From positions 1 to 35,609 of the forward strand of contig JASLCG010000007.1 in assembly GCA_030151885.1 (NCBI GenBank): a stretch of DNA of 35,609 nt, read 5' to 3'. Shown here one piece after another: positions 17,142-24,976 of this stretch (the stretch's first letter is position 1; every line of letters begins with the position of its first letter). The notes under the pieces were generated by a model. The model was not told where the DNA came from and made no database searches. It was given only the letters and a program-made list of their open reading frames with translations. A program made the translations under genes and the position numbers. The stretch comes from Bacteroides sp. Its GTDB lineage: Bacteria; Bacteroidota; Bacteroidia; Bacteroidales; Bacteroidaceae.

Positions 17142-17945
17142 TTAAATAAATAAATACAAGCTAATAGCCATTACAAACATTCCAGAAACTAAACCAATAA
17201 TTGATAGGTGATGTTTGCCATACTTCTCGGCGCTTGGTAATAGTTCATCTAGTGATATGAAGACCATAATCCCTGAAACAGCAGCCAATACAATTCCATT
17301 AATTGCTGGAGTCCAATAATGCATTAAAAACAGGTAAGCAAGAATTGCCCCTAGTGGTTCTGATAAGCCTGATAAAAAGGAGTACCAGAAAGCTTTTTTA
17401 CGACTACCTGTAGCATGGTATATTGGTACAGCTACAGCAATACCTTCAGGAATATTATGAATTGCAATAGCTACAGTAATCGGAATAGCGACATCTAATG
17501 AGGTTAATGCTGATGTAAAAGTAGCAATACCTTCAGGAAAGTTATGGATAGCAATTGACATTGCCACAACAATTCCGGTACGCTTCATTTGTTGCATTTT
17601 GTCCATATCTTCAACTCCTTGAACTTCGTGTGGATTTACAGATTCAGGAATCATAAAGTCTATCAGGTTAATTACTCCAATACCGATGAAAAAAGCAAGT
17701 ATAAGAAACAGTGTACCTTGTTTTTCTCCATACATAGAGGTGAGGTTCGTTAATGCCTCTGGCATCATTTCCATGAATGATACATACAGCATAATACCTG
17801 CCGAGAAACCTAATGATATACTTAAAAAGTTTGTATTGGTTTTTTTCGCGATTAATGCAATTAAACTACCAATACCGGTTGATAAACCAGCTATGGTAGT
17901 TAATAAGAATGCAAAAAATATTTCGTTTGATGTTAAATCTAGCAT
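17142..17945 (-). CDS. zupT: ZIP-family metal (zinc) transporter
   Basis: Imports divalent metal ions, mainly zinc, across the inner membrane. The 267 residues form about eight membrane helices. Helices IV and V carry the metal-binding signatures HNFPEGIATF (134 onward) and HNIPEGIAVA (163 onward), identical in pattern to ZupT. A soluble loop with HEVQGVEDMDKMQQMKR separates the first three helices from the rest. The length matches E. coli ZupT (257). The gene starts 14 bases after the stop of diaminopimelate dehydrogenase on the same strand, so the two are likely co-transcribed. Zinc is the likely but unproven substrate; the symbol follows the best-known homologue. Confidence 0.93.
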   Translation of the reverse strand: MLDLTSNEIFFAFLLTTIAGLSTGIGSLIALIAKKTNTNFLSISLGFSAGIMLYVSFMEMMPEALTNLTSMYGEKQGTLFLILAFFIGIGVINLIDFMIPESVNPHEVQGVEDMDKMQQMKRTGIVVAMSIAIHNFPEGIATFTSALTSLDVAIPITVAIAIHNIPEGIAVAVPIYHATGSRKKAFWYSFLSGLSEPLGAILAYLFLMHYWTPAINGIVLAAVSGIMVFISLDELLPSAEKYGKHHLSIIGLVSGMFVMAISLYLFI

Positions 17946-17959
17946 GTTTACAATTTATT

Positions 17960-18859
17960 CTATACTAACTTATTAATCCAATATTCTCGGTCTCCTGGAA
18001 GTAAGTCTACCATTGGAATTTCTATCATTGTATATGCTCCAGGTTGTTGTCTTAATGCAGCTCTTGCAGAAGCTACCAATACTTGAGCTGTAAGGGCTGG
18101 GTTGTTAATGGTCATAGAGAACTCAAATAATTGATTCTGAGTAATTCCAGAAACACCTTTACGAGTAAGGTGTACACCATGTCCCATATCCTTTAAACTA
18201 TCTACACAGTCTACTAATTTTACATGAGTTTCATCATGCTTAAAATAGTCATCTTCTTTAATAGATTTTTCAACTTGTTTAAAGTTTGCATCAGCTTCAA
18301 TCTCTACATATACTAATCGTCTATGAATTCCAGTTCCAGTAGGTATTGTCATAGAAAGTGCATCTTTAACACCTTTAATTGCTTTTACAGCAACTGTATG
18401 TCCCATACTCATACCTGGACCAAAGTTTGTATAAGTAATCCCTTTAGGAGCGATAGCTTGAAGTAGAGCTCTTATTATAGAATCACTACCAGGGTCCCAA
18501 CCACAAGATAATATAGAAGTTACATTGTGTTTTTTTGCTACAAGGTTTAACTCTTTTCTTAATGCTCCAATTCCTGTGTGAATGTCATAACTGTCAACTG
18601 TGTGAATTCCTAATGCAAGAATTTCTTTAGCATAAGTTTCAACAGAGCGGCTAGGAGTACATAGAATAGCTACATCAACATTTTCTAGTTCTTGTATATT
18701 TTTAACTACTGCATAGGGTTTAAGCTCGATAGGTTTGTTCTCAGCGCCAGATCTACGAACTATACCAGCTACTTCAAAATCCTCTGAAGCTTGAAGCGCA
18801 TGTAAAACGTATTGTCCAATATTACCATAACCTACGATTGCTGCTCTTACTTTTTTCAT
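17960..18859 (-). CDS. ddh: meso-Diaminopimelate D-dehydrogenase
   Basis: Converts tetrahydrodipicolinate and ammonia to meso-diaminopimelate with NADPH, a one-step route to peptidoglycan cross-linker and lysine precursor. The 299 residues have an N-terminal Rossmann motif GYGNIG (10-15). The substrate domain includes the stretch SILSCGWDPGSDSIIRAL (about 115-132), NFGPGMSMGHTVAVKAIKGV (about 145-165) and the family end-block QPGAYTMIEIPMVDLLPGDR. These match bacterial Ddh. It is upstream of the ZIP transporter gene with a 14-base gap, and divergent from ruvA. Confidence 0.96.
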   Translation of the reverse strand: MKKVRAAIVGYGNIGQYVLHALQASEDFEVAGIVRRSGAENKPIELKPYAVVKNIQELENVDVAILCTPSRSVETYAKEILALGIHTVDSYDIHTGIGALRKELNLVAKKHNVTSILSCGWDPGSDSIIRALLQAIAPKGITYTNFGPGMSMGHTVAVKAIKGVKDALSMTIPTGTGIHRRLVYVEIEADANFKQVEKSIKEDDYFKHDETHVKLVDCVDSLKDMGHGVHLTRKGVSGITQNQLFEFSMTINNPALTAQVLVASARAALRQQPGAYTMIEIPMVDLLPGDREYWINKLV

Positions 18860-18934
18860 ATAATTTTTAGTTTAATGTGTCGTTTTTATTTATTTTTGTT
18901 TTAAAATTAATCAATTTCTTCCTATTAATTTTTT

Positions 18935-18953
18935 CTTACTTTGTTAAAGTAAG
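18935..18953. promoter_or_regulatory. Operator-like dyad between ddh and ruvA
   Basis: CTTACTTT and AAAGTAAG are perfect 8-base inverted arms with a 3-base spacer. The right side overlaps a TTTG that could serve as the ruvA -33 element. No regulator is known. Confidence 0.4.
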
Positions 18954-19004
18954 TTGTACTAGCCTTTTATGGAAGAACTTTCTCAATAAAATTTCAAAAA
19001 TATT

Positions 19005-19607
19005 ATGATCGAATATATTAGAGGTGATTTAGCTGAATTAACCCCTGCTATGGCTGTTATAGATTGTAGTGGAGTAGGATATGCACTGAGTATTTCATTG
19101 AATACCTTTTCGGCACTGCAAGGTAAGAAAGTCTGTAAGCTATTTGTACATGAAGCTATAAGGGACGATGCTTATCAACTCTTTGGTTTTATAAACAAAG
19201 AAGAAAGAGAATTGTTTTTATTGCTTAATTCTGTATCTGGTATTGGAGGGAATACTGCAAGAATGATTTTATCTGCTTTTTCACCATCAGAATTAGCTGA
19301 AGCAATTGCAGGAGAGAATGCAAAGTTATTACAGTCTGTAAAAGGAATTGGTAAAAAAACTGCCGAAAGAATTATAGTTGAATTAAAAGATAAAATTAAA
19401 ACAACTACAGTTGCAGATGGAATAGATATGAGCTCGGCTGTACAAAGGGCTACTGCTAATATGGAGGTGTATGATGAAGCAGTTTCTGCTTTAACAATGT
19501 TAGGCTTTGCTCCTGTTCCAACACAGAAGGTGGTTAAGAAGATAATAAAAGATGACCCTACATTAACAGTTGAGCAAGTGATTAAGCATGCTCTTCAAAG
19601 TTTGTAA
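19005..19607 (+). CDS. ruvA: Holliday junction DNA helicase subunit RuvA
   Basis: Binds four-way DNA junctions and recruits RuvB for branch migration in recombination repair. The 200 residues have the N-terminal OB-fold domain (MIEYIRGDLAELTPAMAVID...), two helix-hairpin-helix motifs (NSVSGIGGNTARMILSAF near 76-93 and LLQSVKGIGKKTAERIIVEL near 111-130) and the C-terminal RuvB-contacting domain (EAVSALTMLGF onward). The length matches RuvA (about 195-205). Two small genes follow with gaps of 7 and 2 bases, forming a tight operon. ruvB and ruvC are not in this window. Confidence 0.97.
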   Translation: MIEYIRGDLAELTPAMAVIDCSGVGYALSISLNTFSALQGKKVCKLFVHEAIRDDAYQLFGFINKEERELFLLLNSVSGIGGNTARMILSAFSPSELAEAIAGENAKLLQSVKGIGKKTAERIIVELKDKIKTTTVADGIDMSSAVQRATANMEVYDEAVSALTMLGFAPVPTQKVVKKIIKDDPTLTVEQVIKHALQSL

Positions 19608-19614
19608 ATAACTT

Positions 19615-20616
19615 ATGGCAAATAATACAAAAATTTATATGCAAGAGTGGTTGAACTTACACTCTTACCAGAGAAGTACTACTGATGATCAGTGGTATTT
19701 AGATTTATCACATCAGCTTCTGACAACAATTCATGTAGATGATTTGTTAGCCGATTTACACAAAAATCTTAAGAAACAATTGGCACTCTCTTTGGCTGTA
19801 TATTTAGAAGATGCCATAGCTCAAAAAGGAGGATGGATAAGATTCAAAAAAGAACTATTAAGACTATATAACAGAGAGTTACCTTTTTATGAATTAGACG
19901 ATAGTAATTATATCTCTGATGAAATAAACATAGAAGATATTCAGTTTATATTATGGACTATTTTTTCATTAAATGTTGACGAAGATGGAAATAACTTATT
20001 TATTGATCCATTTAGTAAATCATTAAAAAGAGTAGCAACAGAAATCTATGAAACTCTTGATGAAAAGTTTGAAGAAGCACCTGTAACTGCTGGATTATCA
20101 TTAGACTGGATTATGGATTTAGAGCAGTTAAATAAAAAAACTAGGGAGTTGCCTACTAGCGAATTGGGGCAGTGTAAGTCTGATAGTGCAAAGAAGTTTT
20201 TGACTTATACACAAGGTGAACCTTTACAGTTTTTTGACTCTTATACTGCTCTAAAAGATTTCTTTGTAAATGTATTGGAGTGGGAGAATAAGCCAGAAGC
20301 TTTAATGCCTGAGATGGAAATTTTCTCAAACTTTGTTTTATATGCAAATACAAAAGGACTGTTGATGGCTCCTGATGCTGCTATATACTTTGATGCACCA
20401 CATAATAAACTTTTTGATAAAGAAAAAGCAGTAAAAGAGGGATATGTTATTTTTTGTGAGGGAGGTAATTGTCCGTTCGATTTGATTAAGTACGGTATGA
20501 AAAGGGGCTTGTTAGATCATATTGAGTTACCAATAGAAAATGGAAAAGATATTTTTAGAGCTAACTGGGACTTTATATCAAGATGGTATTTAGGTGAGTT
20601 TTATGAAGGAGATTAA
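19615..20616 (+). CDS. DUF3843-like protein
   Basis: A 333-residue soluble protein without signal peptide or membrane helices. The opening KIYMQEWLNLHSYQRSTTDD resembles the DUF3843 family of Bacteroidota, whose members open with a similar K-I-Y-x-x-x-W-L segment. The sequence is acidic and rich in aromatic and Leu residues, and ends NWDFISRWYLGEFYEGD. No catalytic motif is seen. It lies 7 bases after ruvA and 2 bases before a tiny basic gene. A link to DNA processing is possible from the operon but unsupported otherwise. The family call rests on remembered similarity. Confidence 0.6.
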   Translation: MANNTKIYMQEWLNLHSYQRSTTDDQWYLDLSHQLLTTIHVDDLLADLHKNLKKQLALSLAVYLEDAIAQKGGWIRFKKELLRLYNRELPFYELDDSNYISDEINIEDIQFILWTIFSLNVDEDGNNLFIDPFSKSLKRVATEIYETLDEKFEEAPVTAGLSLDWIMDLEQLNKKTRELPTSELGQCKSDSAKKFLTYTQGEPLQFFDSYTALKDFFVNVLEWENKPEALMPEMEIFSNFVLYANTKGLLMAPDAAIYFDAPHNKLFDKEKAVKEGYVIFCEGGNCPFDLIKYGMKRGLLDHIELPIENGKDIFRANWDFISRWYLGEFYEGD

Positions 20617-20618
20617 TT

Positions 20619-20753
20619 ATGAGAGGTAAAAAAACATCAAGTACTGGTAAGAGAATCGCGAGTAGTGGTACAAAGAAAAAAACAACAGGAAAGCGAGTGG
20701 GAAAGTCTAAAGCATGTAAAGCCTGCAATCAGTTAAATAGGCGTGTAAAATAG
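20619..20753 (+). CDS. 44-residue basic protein with a CxxC motif
   Basis: A 45-codon frame starting two bases after the stop of the DUF3843-like gene. The protein begins MRGKKTSSTGKRIASSGTKK and ends with KACKACNQLNRRVK. It is strongly basic, rich in Lys, Arg, Ser, Thr and Gly, and carries one CxxC pair near the end (C33, C36). No family is recognised. The tight spacing after the preceding gene, and the strong terminator right after its stop, argue that it is real rather than a chance frame. A nucleic-acid-binding role is possible from charge alone, but is speculative. Confidence 0.6.
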   Translation: MRGKKTSSTGKRIASSGTKKKTTGKRVGKSKACKACNQLNRRVK

Positions 20754-20766
20754 TATAACAGATACT

Positions 20767-20802
20767 AAATAGGGCTACTTCAATCTTGAAGTAGCCCTAT
20801 TT
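20767..20802. terminator. Bidirectional terminator after the ruvA operon
   Basis: A 16-bp perfect stem, AAATAGGGCTACTTCA (20767-20782) with TGAAGTAGCCCTATTT (20787-20802), a 4-base loop and a T tract. It also serves the convergent lipoprotein gene. Confidence 0.93.
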
Positions 20803-20824
20803 TTATTGGTTTTTAAAATATTAT

Positions 20825-21676
20825 TTACTCTTTTATATCTGCTAACTCATTTTTATATTTTTCTATACGAGAGTCAATAAATTTAAGCTTTTTATTGGCC
20901 TCTTCTTTTAAGACATTCAATTCATTAATAGATGATAAAGCTCTAGCCAAAGGTTCTAGTTTAACTGCTGCATCAATATCTACATTAGACAATCTGTATT
21001 TGTATGGTCTTTTTCCTTTATAAGTTACATAAAGAGGAATATCTTTGTTATTGACAATAAAGTCAATAACATTACCATCATTTTTACCTAATATAAAGTC
21101 TTGTCTTTCAGTAATCATACCAAGATTTTCGCTAGAGTATAAATTGTCTCCTGCAGGGGTCTCTGCAAAGCCGTTTTGTTTACTTGAAACCTGTATTGTA
21201 TGATGTTCAATAGGGAAACTACCATAGTAGAAAGAGGTCATTACCATTTTCCCCTTCTCGTCTACACTAAATCTAAGATATGCTCTATTAGAATTACGCT
21301 CTATTGACTGCATCGGTGCATAATAAGTCCCAATATCTTGATACTCTTCATTCTTGTCAAATTTATACTTATTGAGCTTAATGAGGTTGTTCATTAGTTC
21401 TTGTTTCTGTTCCAAAACGCTGTCAATAAACTGAATACCTTTTAACTGTTCTTCTTTTTCAACATCAAGCATTAGTCTTATACCTATTTTTCTAGTGTCA
21501 AAAGCTTTTGGATATGTTGTTTTTATACTGTCAATTTCAAGCTTAGCTTTTGAATAGTTACCAGCTTGTAGTGAAGCTTTTGCTGCATTAATAAACTTCA
21601 TAGCTTTTTGATCGTCGGAAGGACCACACGAAGTCAAAAAACATATAAATGTTAAAATGAAAATCAATCTGCCCAT
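20825..21676 (-). CDS. Lipoprotein of unknown function
   Basis: A 283-residue protein with a lipoprotein signal peptide: MGRLIFILTFICFLTSC, with Cys17 as the lipidated residue. A helical TPR-like stretch (about 28-75, KFINAAKASLQAGNYSKAKL) comes next, then a beta-rich central part (about 110-230, including YLRFSVDEKGKMVMTSFYYG), and a coiled-coil C-terminus (about 240-283, NVLKEEANKKLKFIDSRIEK). No enzyme motif is seen. It is a single gene, convergent with the ruvA operon and divergent from the tRNA nucleotidyltransferase gene. Function not recognised. Confidence 0.75.
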   Translation of the reverse strand: MGRLIFILTFICFLTSCGPSDDQKAMKFINAAKASLQAGNYSKAKLEIDSIKTTYPKAFDTRKIGIRLMLDVEKEEQLKGIQFIDSVLEQKQELMNNLIKLNKYKFDKNEEYQDIGTYYAPMQSIERNSNRAYLRFSVDEKGKMVMTSFYYGSFPIEHHTIQVSSKQNGFAETPAGDNLYSSENLGMITERQDFILGKNDGNVIDFIVNNKDIPLYVTYKGKRPYKYRLSNVDIDAAVKLEPLARALSSINELNVLKEEANKKLKFIDSRIEKYKNELADIKE

Positions 21677-21730
21677 TTCGTTGTTTTTTATATTGTATAG
21701 AACAAAAATACAAATAATATCAGTTTTTTG

Positions 21731-21738
21731 TACCTTTG
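21731..21738 (+). promoter_or_regulatory. Candidate -7 element of the tRNA nucleotidyltransferase gene
   Basis: TACCTTTG matches TAnnTTTG, with a predicted leader of about 19 bases before the ATG at 21764. It argues against the upstream TTG at 21728 as start, because that codon lies inside the promoter. Confidence 0.55.
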
Positions 21739-21763
21739 CAATTCGAAACTTAAAAATGAAGCG

Positions 21764-23200
21764 ATGAAAGATTTGACAAAAGAAGATTTAGTACAACATT
21801 TTGACAAGCCAATATTTCATCAGATATCAAAAGCAGCAGACGAACTAGAATTAGAGTGTTATGCTGTTGGTGGTTATGTTCGAGACCTTTTTTTAGACCG
21901 CCCATCGACAGACATTGATGTCGTAGTTGTAGGTAGTGGTATTAAGATAGCACAGGCATTGGCCTCTAAACTTGGTAGAGGAGCGCATTTGTCTGTATTT
22001 AAAAATTTTGGAACAGCACAAGTTAAATATCATAACTTAGAGGTAGAATTTGTTGGTGCACGTAAAGAATCATATCAACGTGACTCTAGAAAACCTATTG
22101 TAGAAGATGGTACGCTAGAAGACGATCAAAATAGAAGAGATTTTACCATAAATGCTATGGCAGTTTGCCTTAATTCTAACAGATTTGGAGAATTAGTTGA
22201 TCCATTTGGAGGAATACAAGATTTAAAAGAGGGAATTATAAGAACACCACTAGATCCTGATGTTACATTTAGTGATGACCCTTTACGGATGATGAGATGC
22301 ATTCGTTTTGCTACGCAGTTGAATTTTTTTATTGAAGATGAAACTTTTAAATCTTTAGAAAAAAATAAGGATAGAATAGAAATTATATCTAAAGAACGGA
22401 TAGCAGACGAACTTAACAAGATAATTTTATCTCCGATTCCATCTAAAGGTTTTATTGACTTAGATAGATGTGGTTTATTAGAATTAATATTTCCAGAGTT
22501 TGTTGCTTTACAGGGTGTAGAGTCTAGAAATGGAAGAGCCCATAAAGATAATTTTTACCATACACTTCAAGTTTTAGATAATATAGCTAAAACGACAGAT
22601 GATCTTTGGCTGAGATGGTCTGCTATACTACACGATATAGCTAAACCTGTAACAAAGCGTTGGGATCAGAAAGTTGGGTGGACTTTCCACAATCACAACT
22701 TTGTAGGGACTAAAATGATACCTGGTATATTTAGAAAAATGAAATTACCTATGAATGAGAAAATGAAGTTTGTACAAAAGCTCGTTTCTCTTCATATGCG
22801 TCCTATTGTTATAGCTCAAGAAGATGTTACAGACTCTGCAGTAAGAAGGTTGCTTTTTGAAGCTGGAGATGATATAGATAATCTAATGACTCTGTGTGAA
22901 GCAGATATAACATCTAAAAACTTAGAACGCAAACAAAAATTCTTAAGAAATTTTGCTCTTGTGCGTGAAAAACTTCAAACCATTGAAGAAAAAGATAAAG
23001 TGAGAAACTTCCAACCTCCAATTAGTGGTGAGGAGATAATGGAGATGTTTGGATTACCTCCTTCACAAGAAGTAGGCGCATTAAAAAGTTCTATTAAAGA
23101 TGCTATACTTGACGGTATAATACCTAATGAGTATAATGCTGCTTATCAGTATTTATTAGAAAAAGCTACAGCAAAAGGGTTGAAACTCATCAAAAAATAA
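21764..23200 (+). CDS. CCA tRNA nucleotidyltransferase with HD domain
   Basis: Adds or repairs the 3' CCA end of tRNAs. The 478 residues start with a class II polynucleotide polymerase head: AVGGYVRDLFLDRPSTDIDV, with the catalytic D-x-D at about 50-52, then RRDFTINAMA and DPLRMMRCIRFATQLNF. A C-terminal HD phosphohydrolase domain follows (WSAILHDIAKP near 290). Poly(A) polymerases share the head, but this length and the HD domain point to a CCA-adding enzyme. The reading frame reaches a TTG at 21728, but the ATG at 21764 is preferred because a -7 motif sits between them. Function follows from family. Confidence 0.92.
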   Translation: MKDLTKEDLVQHFDKPIFHQISKAADELELECYAVGGYVRDLFLDRPSTDIDVVVVGSGIKIAQALASKLGRGAHLSVFKNFGTAQVKYHNLEVEFVGARKESYQRDSRKPIVEDGTLEDDQNRRDFTINAMAVCLNSNRFGELVDPFGGIQDLKEGIIRTPLDPDVTFSDDPLRMMRCIRFATQLNFFIEDETFKSLEKNKDRIEIISKERIADELNKIILSPIPSKGFIDLDRCGLLELIFPEFVALQGVESRNGRAHKDNFYHTLQVLDNIAKTTDDLWLRWSAILHDIAKPVTKRWDQKVGWTFHNHNFVGTKMIPGIFRKMKLPMNEKMKFVQKLVSLHMRPIVIAQEDVTDSAVRRLLFEAGDDIDNLMTLCEADITSKNLERKQKFLRNFALVREKLQTIEEKDKVRNFQPPISGEEIMEMFGLPPSQEVGALKSSIKDAILDGIIPNEYNAAYQYLLEKATAKGLKLIKK

Positions 23201-23226
23201 GAAATACATACTTAGTTATATTATAT

Positions 23227-23258
23227 AAGGTCGTCTGTTATTAACAATAGACGACCTT
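23227..23258 (+). terminator. Terminator of the tRNA nucleotidyltransferase gene
   Basis: AAGGTCGTCT (23227-23236) pairs with AGACGACCTT (23249-23258), followed by a T tract. It starts 26 bases past the stop codon. Confidence 0.88.
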
Positions 23259-23311
23259 TTTTACGCTTATAAGGTCAAAAAAGGTTTAGTACGTAGTGCT
23301 AAGCTTTAGAC

Positions 23312-23405
23312 ATTGCCGACAAGCTTGAGGTGTGTTGCCGATATGCTTGAGGTATGTCGGCAATAAGATTGAGGTATATCGGCAATGAAAGAAGAGTATG
23401 TCGGT
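23312..23405. repeat. Short-repeat cluster B, core TATGTCGGCAAT
   Basis: Two inverted copies (ATTGCCGAC at 23312-23320, TTGCCGATAT at 23335-23344) come before three direct copies: GTATGTCGGCAAT at 23352, GTATATCGGCAAT at 23373 and the partial GTATGTCGG at 23397. Linkers are close variants of AAGCTTGAGG, giving a period of about 21-24 bases. The inverted copies match two of the direct copies exactly, so local hairpins are possible. The cluster lies between the 3' ends of two convergent genes and is clearly related to cluster A. Confidence 0.85.
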
Positions 23406-23432
23406 GTGTATGTTCTTTTTATAGTTACAAAA

Positions 23433-23460
23433 AAGGCTAAGTACTTTAATACTTAGCCTT
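23433..23460 (-). terminator. gdhA: Terminator of gdhA
   Basis: On the minus strand an 11-bp stem AAGGCTAAGTA/TACTTAGCCTT (arms 23450-23460 and 23433-23443) is followed by a run of Ts. It lies 24 bases past the gdhA stop. Confidence 0.88.
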
Positions 23461-23483
23461 CTATTACTGATTAATATATTATA

Positions 23484-24821
23484 TTATATAATTCCTTGAC
23501 CTAGCATTGCATCTGCTACCTTCATAAACCCTGCAATATTTGCACCTTTTACATAATTTATATATCCATCTGATTGAGTTCCGTATTTAACACATTGTTC
23601 GTGAATACCAGACATAATAATATGTAGCTGTTTATCTACCTCTTCTGCTGTCCAATTTAAGTGAAGTGCATTTTGTGACATTTCTAGTCCAGATGTACCA
23701 ACACCTCCTGCATTGACAGCTTTACCAGGAGCAAAAGTTATTTCATGTTTCACAAATTCATCAACAGCTTCTGCTGTACATCCCATATTCGAAACCTCTC
23801 CAACACAGATGGATCCGTTTTGAATAATTTGTTTAGCATCTTGCTCGTTTAATTCATTTTGTGTAGCACAAGGAAGTGCTATGTCCACTTTTACCTCCCA
23901 CGGTTTTTTGCCAGCAAAGAATGTAGCTTCGGGGTATCTTTTTGCATAAGGAGCAACGATATCATTTCCTGAATTTCTAAGGGTAAGCATGTAGTCTATT
24001 TTTTCTCCACTTATACCTGTAGGATCAAGAATATAGCCATCTGGTCCAGATATTGTAACTACTTTAGCACCAAGTTCTGTTGCTTTTGAAGCAGCACCCC
24101 ATGCTACGTTTCCAAATCCAGAAATTGCAACAGTCTTATCTTTTATATCTATTCCTTTGGTTTGTAACATTTGGTGTACAAAGTAAAGAGCTCCATAGCC
24201 AGTAGCTTCTGGTCTAATTAAAGAACCTCCAAAAGATCTTCCTTTACCAGTAAATGTTCCAGTACATTCGTTTGTAAGTTTTTTGTACATACCATACATA
24301 TAGCCAACTTCTTTACCTCCTACACCAATATCTCCTGCAGGGACGTCTGTATCTGGTCCAAGGTGTTTCCATAACTCAAGCATGTATGCTTGGCAAAAAC
24401 GCATTATCTCTCCATCACTTTTACCTTTAGGGCTAAAATCCGATCCACCTTTACCTCCACCCATAGGTAAAGTAGTTAGTGCATTTTTAAAAGTTTGTTC
24501 AAAGCCTAAGAATTTTAAGATAGAAAGATTTACAGATGGATGAAAGCGTATACCACCTTTATATGGTCCTATGGCATTATTAAACTGGACTCTGTATCCA
24601 AGGTTAACTTGTGGAGTTCCTTTATCGTCTACCCATGTAATTCTAAAGGTGAAAATACGATCAGGTTCAACCAAACGCTCAATAATTTTAGCTTTTTCAA
24701 ACTCAGGGTGTTGGTTATAAACCTCTTCAATTGAATGAAGAACTTCTTTAACAGCTTGATGATACTCTTTTTCACCAGGGTGTTTTGCCTCTAAGTTTTC
24801 GATAATTTGATTAATGTTCAT
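23484..24821 (-). CDS. gdhA: NADP-type glutamate dehydrogenase
   Basis: Makes glutamate from 2-oxoglutarate, ammonia and NADPH. From the ATG at 24821 the protein has 445 residues (MNINQIIENLEAKHPGEKEY), the usual size of hexameric NADP-dependent enzymes. The frame extends 11 codons upstream to 24854, but the longer start is unlikely. Signatures are YKGGIRFHPSVNLSILKFLG, the catalytic-lysine block PMGGGKGGSDFSPKGKSDGE and the Rossmann motif SGFGNVAWGA. Some Bacteroidales carry two glutamate dehydrogenases; coenzyme choice cannot be proved by reading alone. Upstream lies a striking dyad (24883-24916) that may take part in control, plausible for a nitrogen-regulated gene. Confidence 0.96.
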   Translation of the reverse strand: MNINQIIENLEAKHPGEKEYHQAVKEVLHSIEEVYNQHPEFEKAKIIERLVEPDRIFTFRITWVDDKGTPQVNLGYRVQFNNAIGPYKGGIRFHPSVNLSILKFLGFEQTFKNALTTLPMGGGKGGSDFSPKGKSDGEIMRFCQAYMLELWKHLGPDTDVPAGDIGVGGKEVGYMYGMYKKLTNECTGTFTGKGRSFGGSLIRPEATGYGALYFVHQMLQTKGIDIKDKTVAISGFGNVAWGAASKATELGAKVVTISGPDGYILDPTGISGEKIDYMLTLRNSGNDIVAPYAKRYPEATFFAGKKPWEVKVDIALPCATQNELNEQDAKQIIQNGSICVGEVSNMGCTAEAVDEFVKHEITFAPGKAVNAGGVGTSGLEMSQNALHLNWTAEEVDKQLHIIMSGIHEQCVKYGTQSDGYINYVKGANIAGFMKVADAMLGQGII

Positions 24822-24882
24822 AGTACGTTTTTTTATGGTTAGTATATTAATCAATAACTCATTGTATTAATTAATATACAAG

Positions 24883-24916
24883 ATATATGTTTGATTTATC
24901 TAAAACAAACATATAT
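24883..24916. promoter_or_regulatory. Perfect 11-base dyad upstream of gdhA
   Basis: ATATATGTTTG (24883-24893) and CAAACATATAT (24906-24916) are exact inverted arms around a 12-base A/T-rich spacer. Each arm contains TATGTTTG, a -7 match; the right arm, read on the minus strand, could be the gdhA -7 element with a leader of about 78 bases. An imperfect palindrome at 24862-24881 lies closer to gdhA. Confidence 0.5.
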
Positions 24917-24924
24917 AGTAGAAA

Positions 24925-24957
24925 AAAAGCGTGGAGATATTTCATCTTCACGCTTTT
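24925..24957 (-). terminator. Terminator of the prolyl oligopeptidase gene
   Basis: AAAAGCGTGGAGAT and ATCTTCACGCTTTT pair over 14 positions with one G-T, around a short loop. T tracts follow on the minus strand. It starts 19 bases past the gene's stop. Confidence 0.85.
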
Positions 24958-24976
24958 AAAGTATGGTAAGTCTTTT

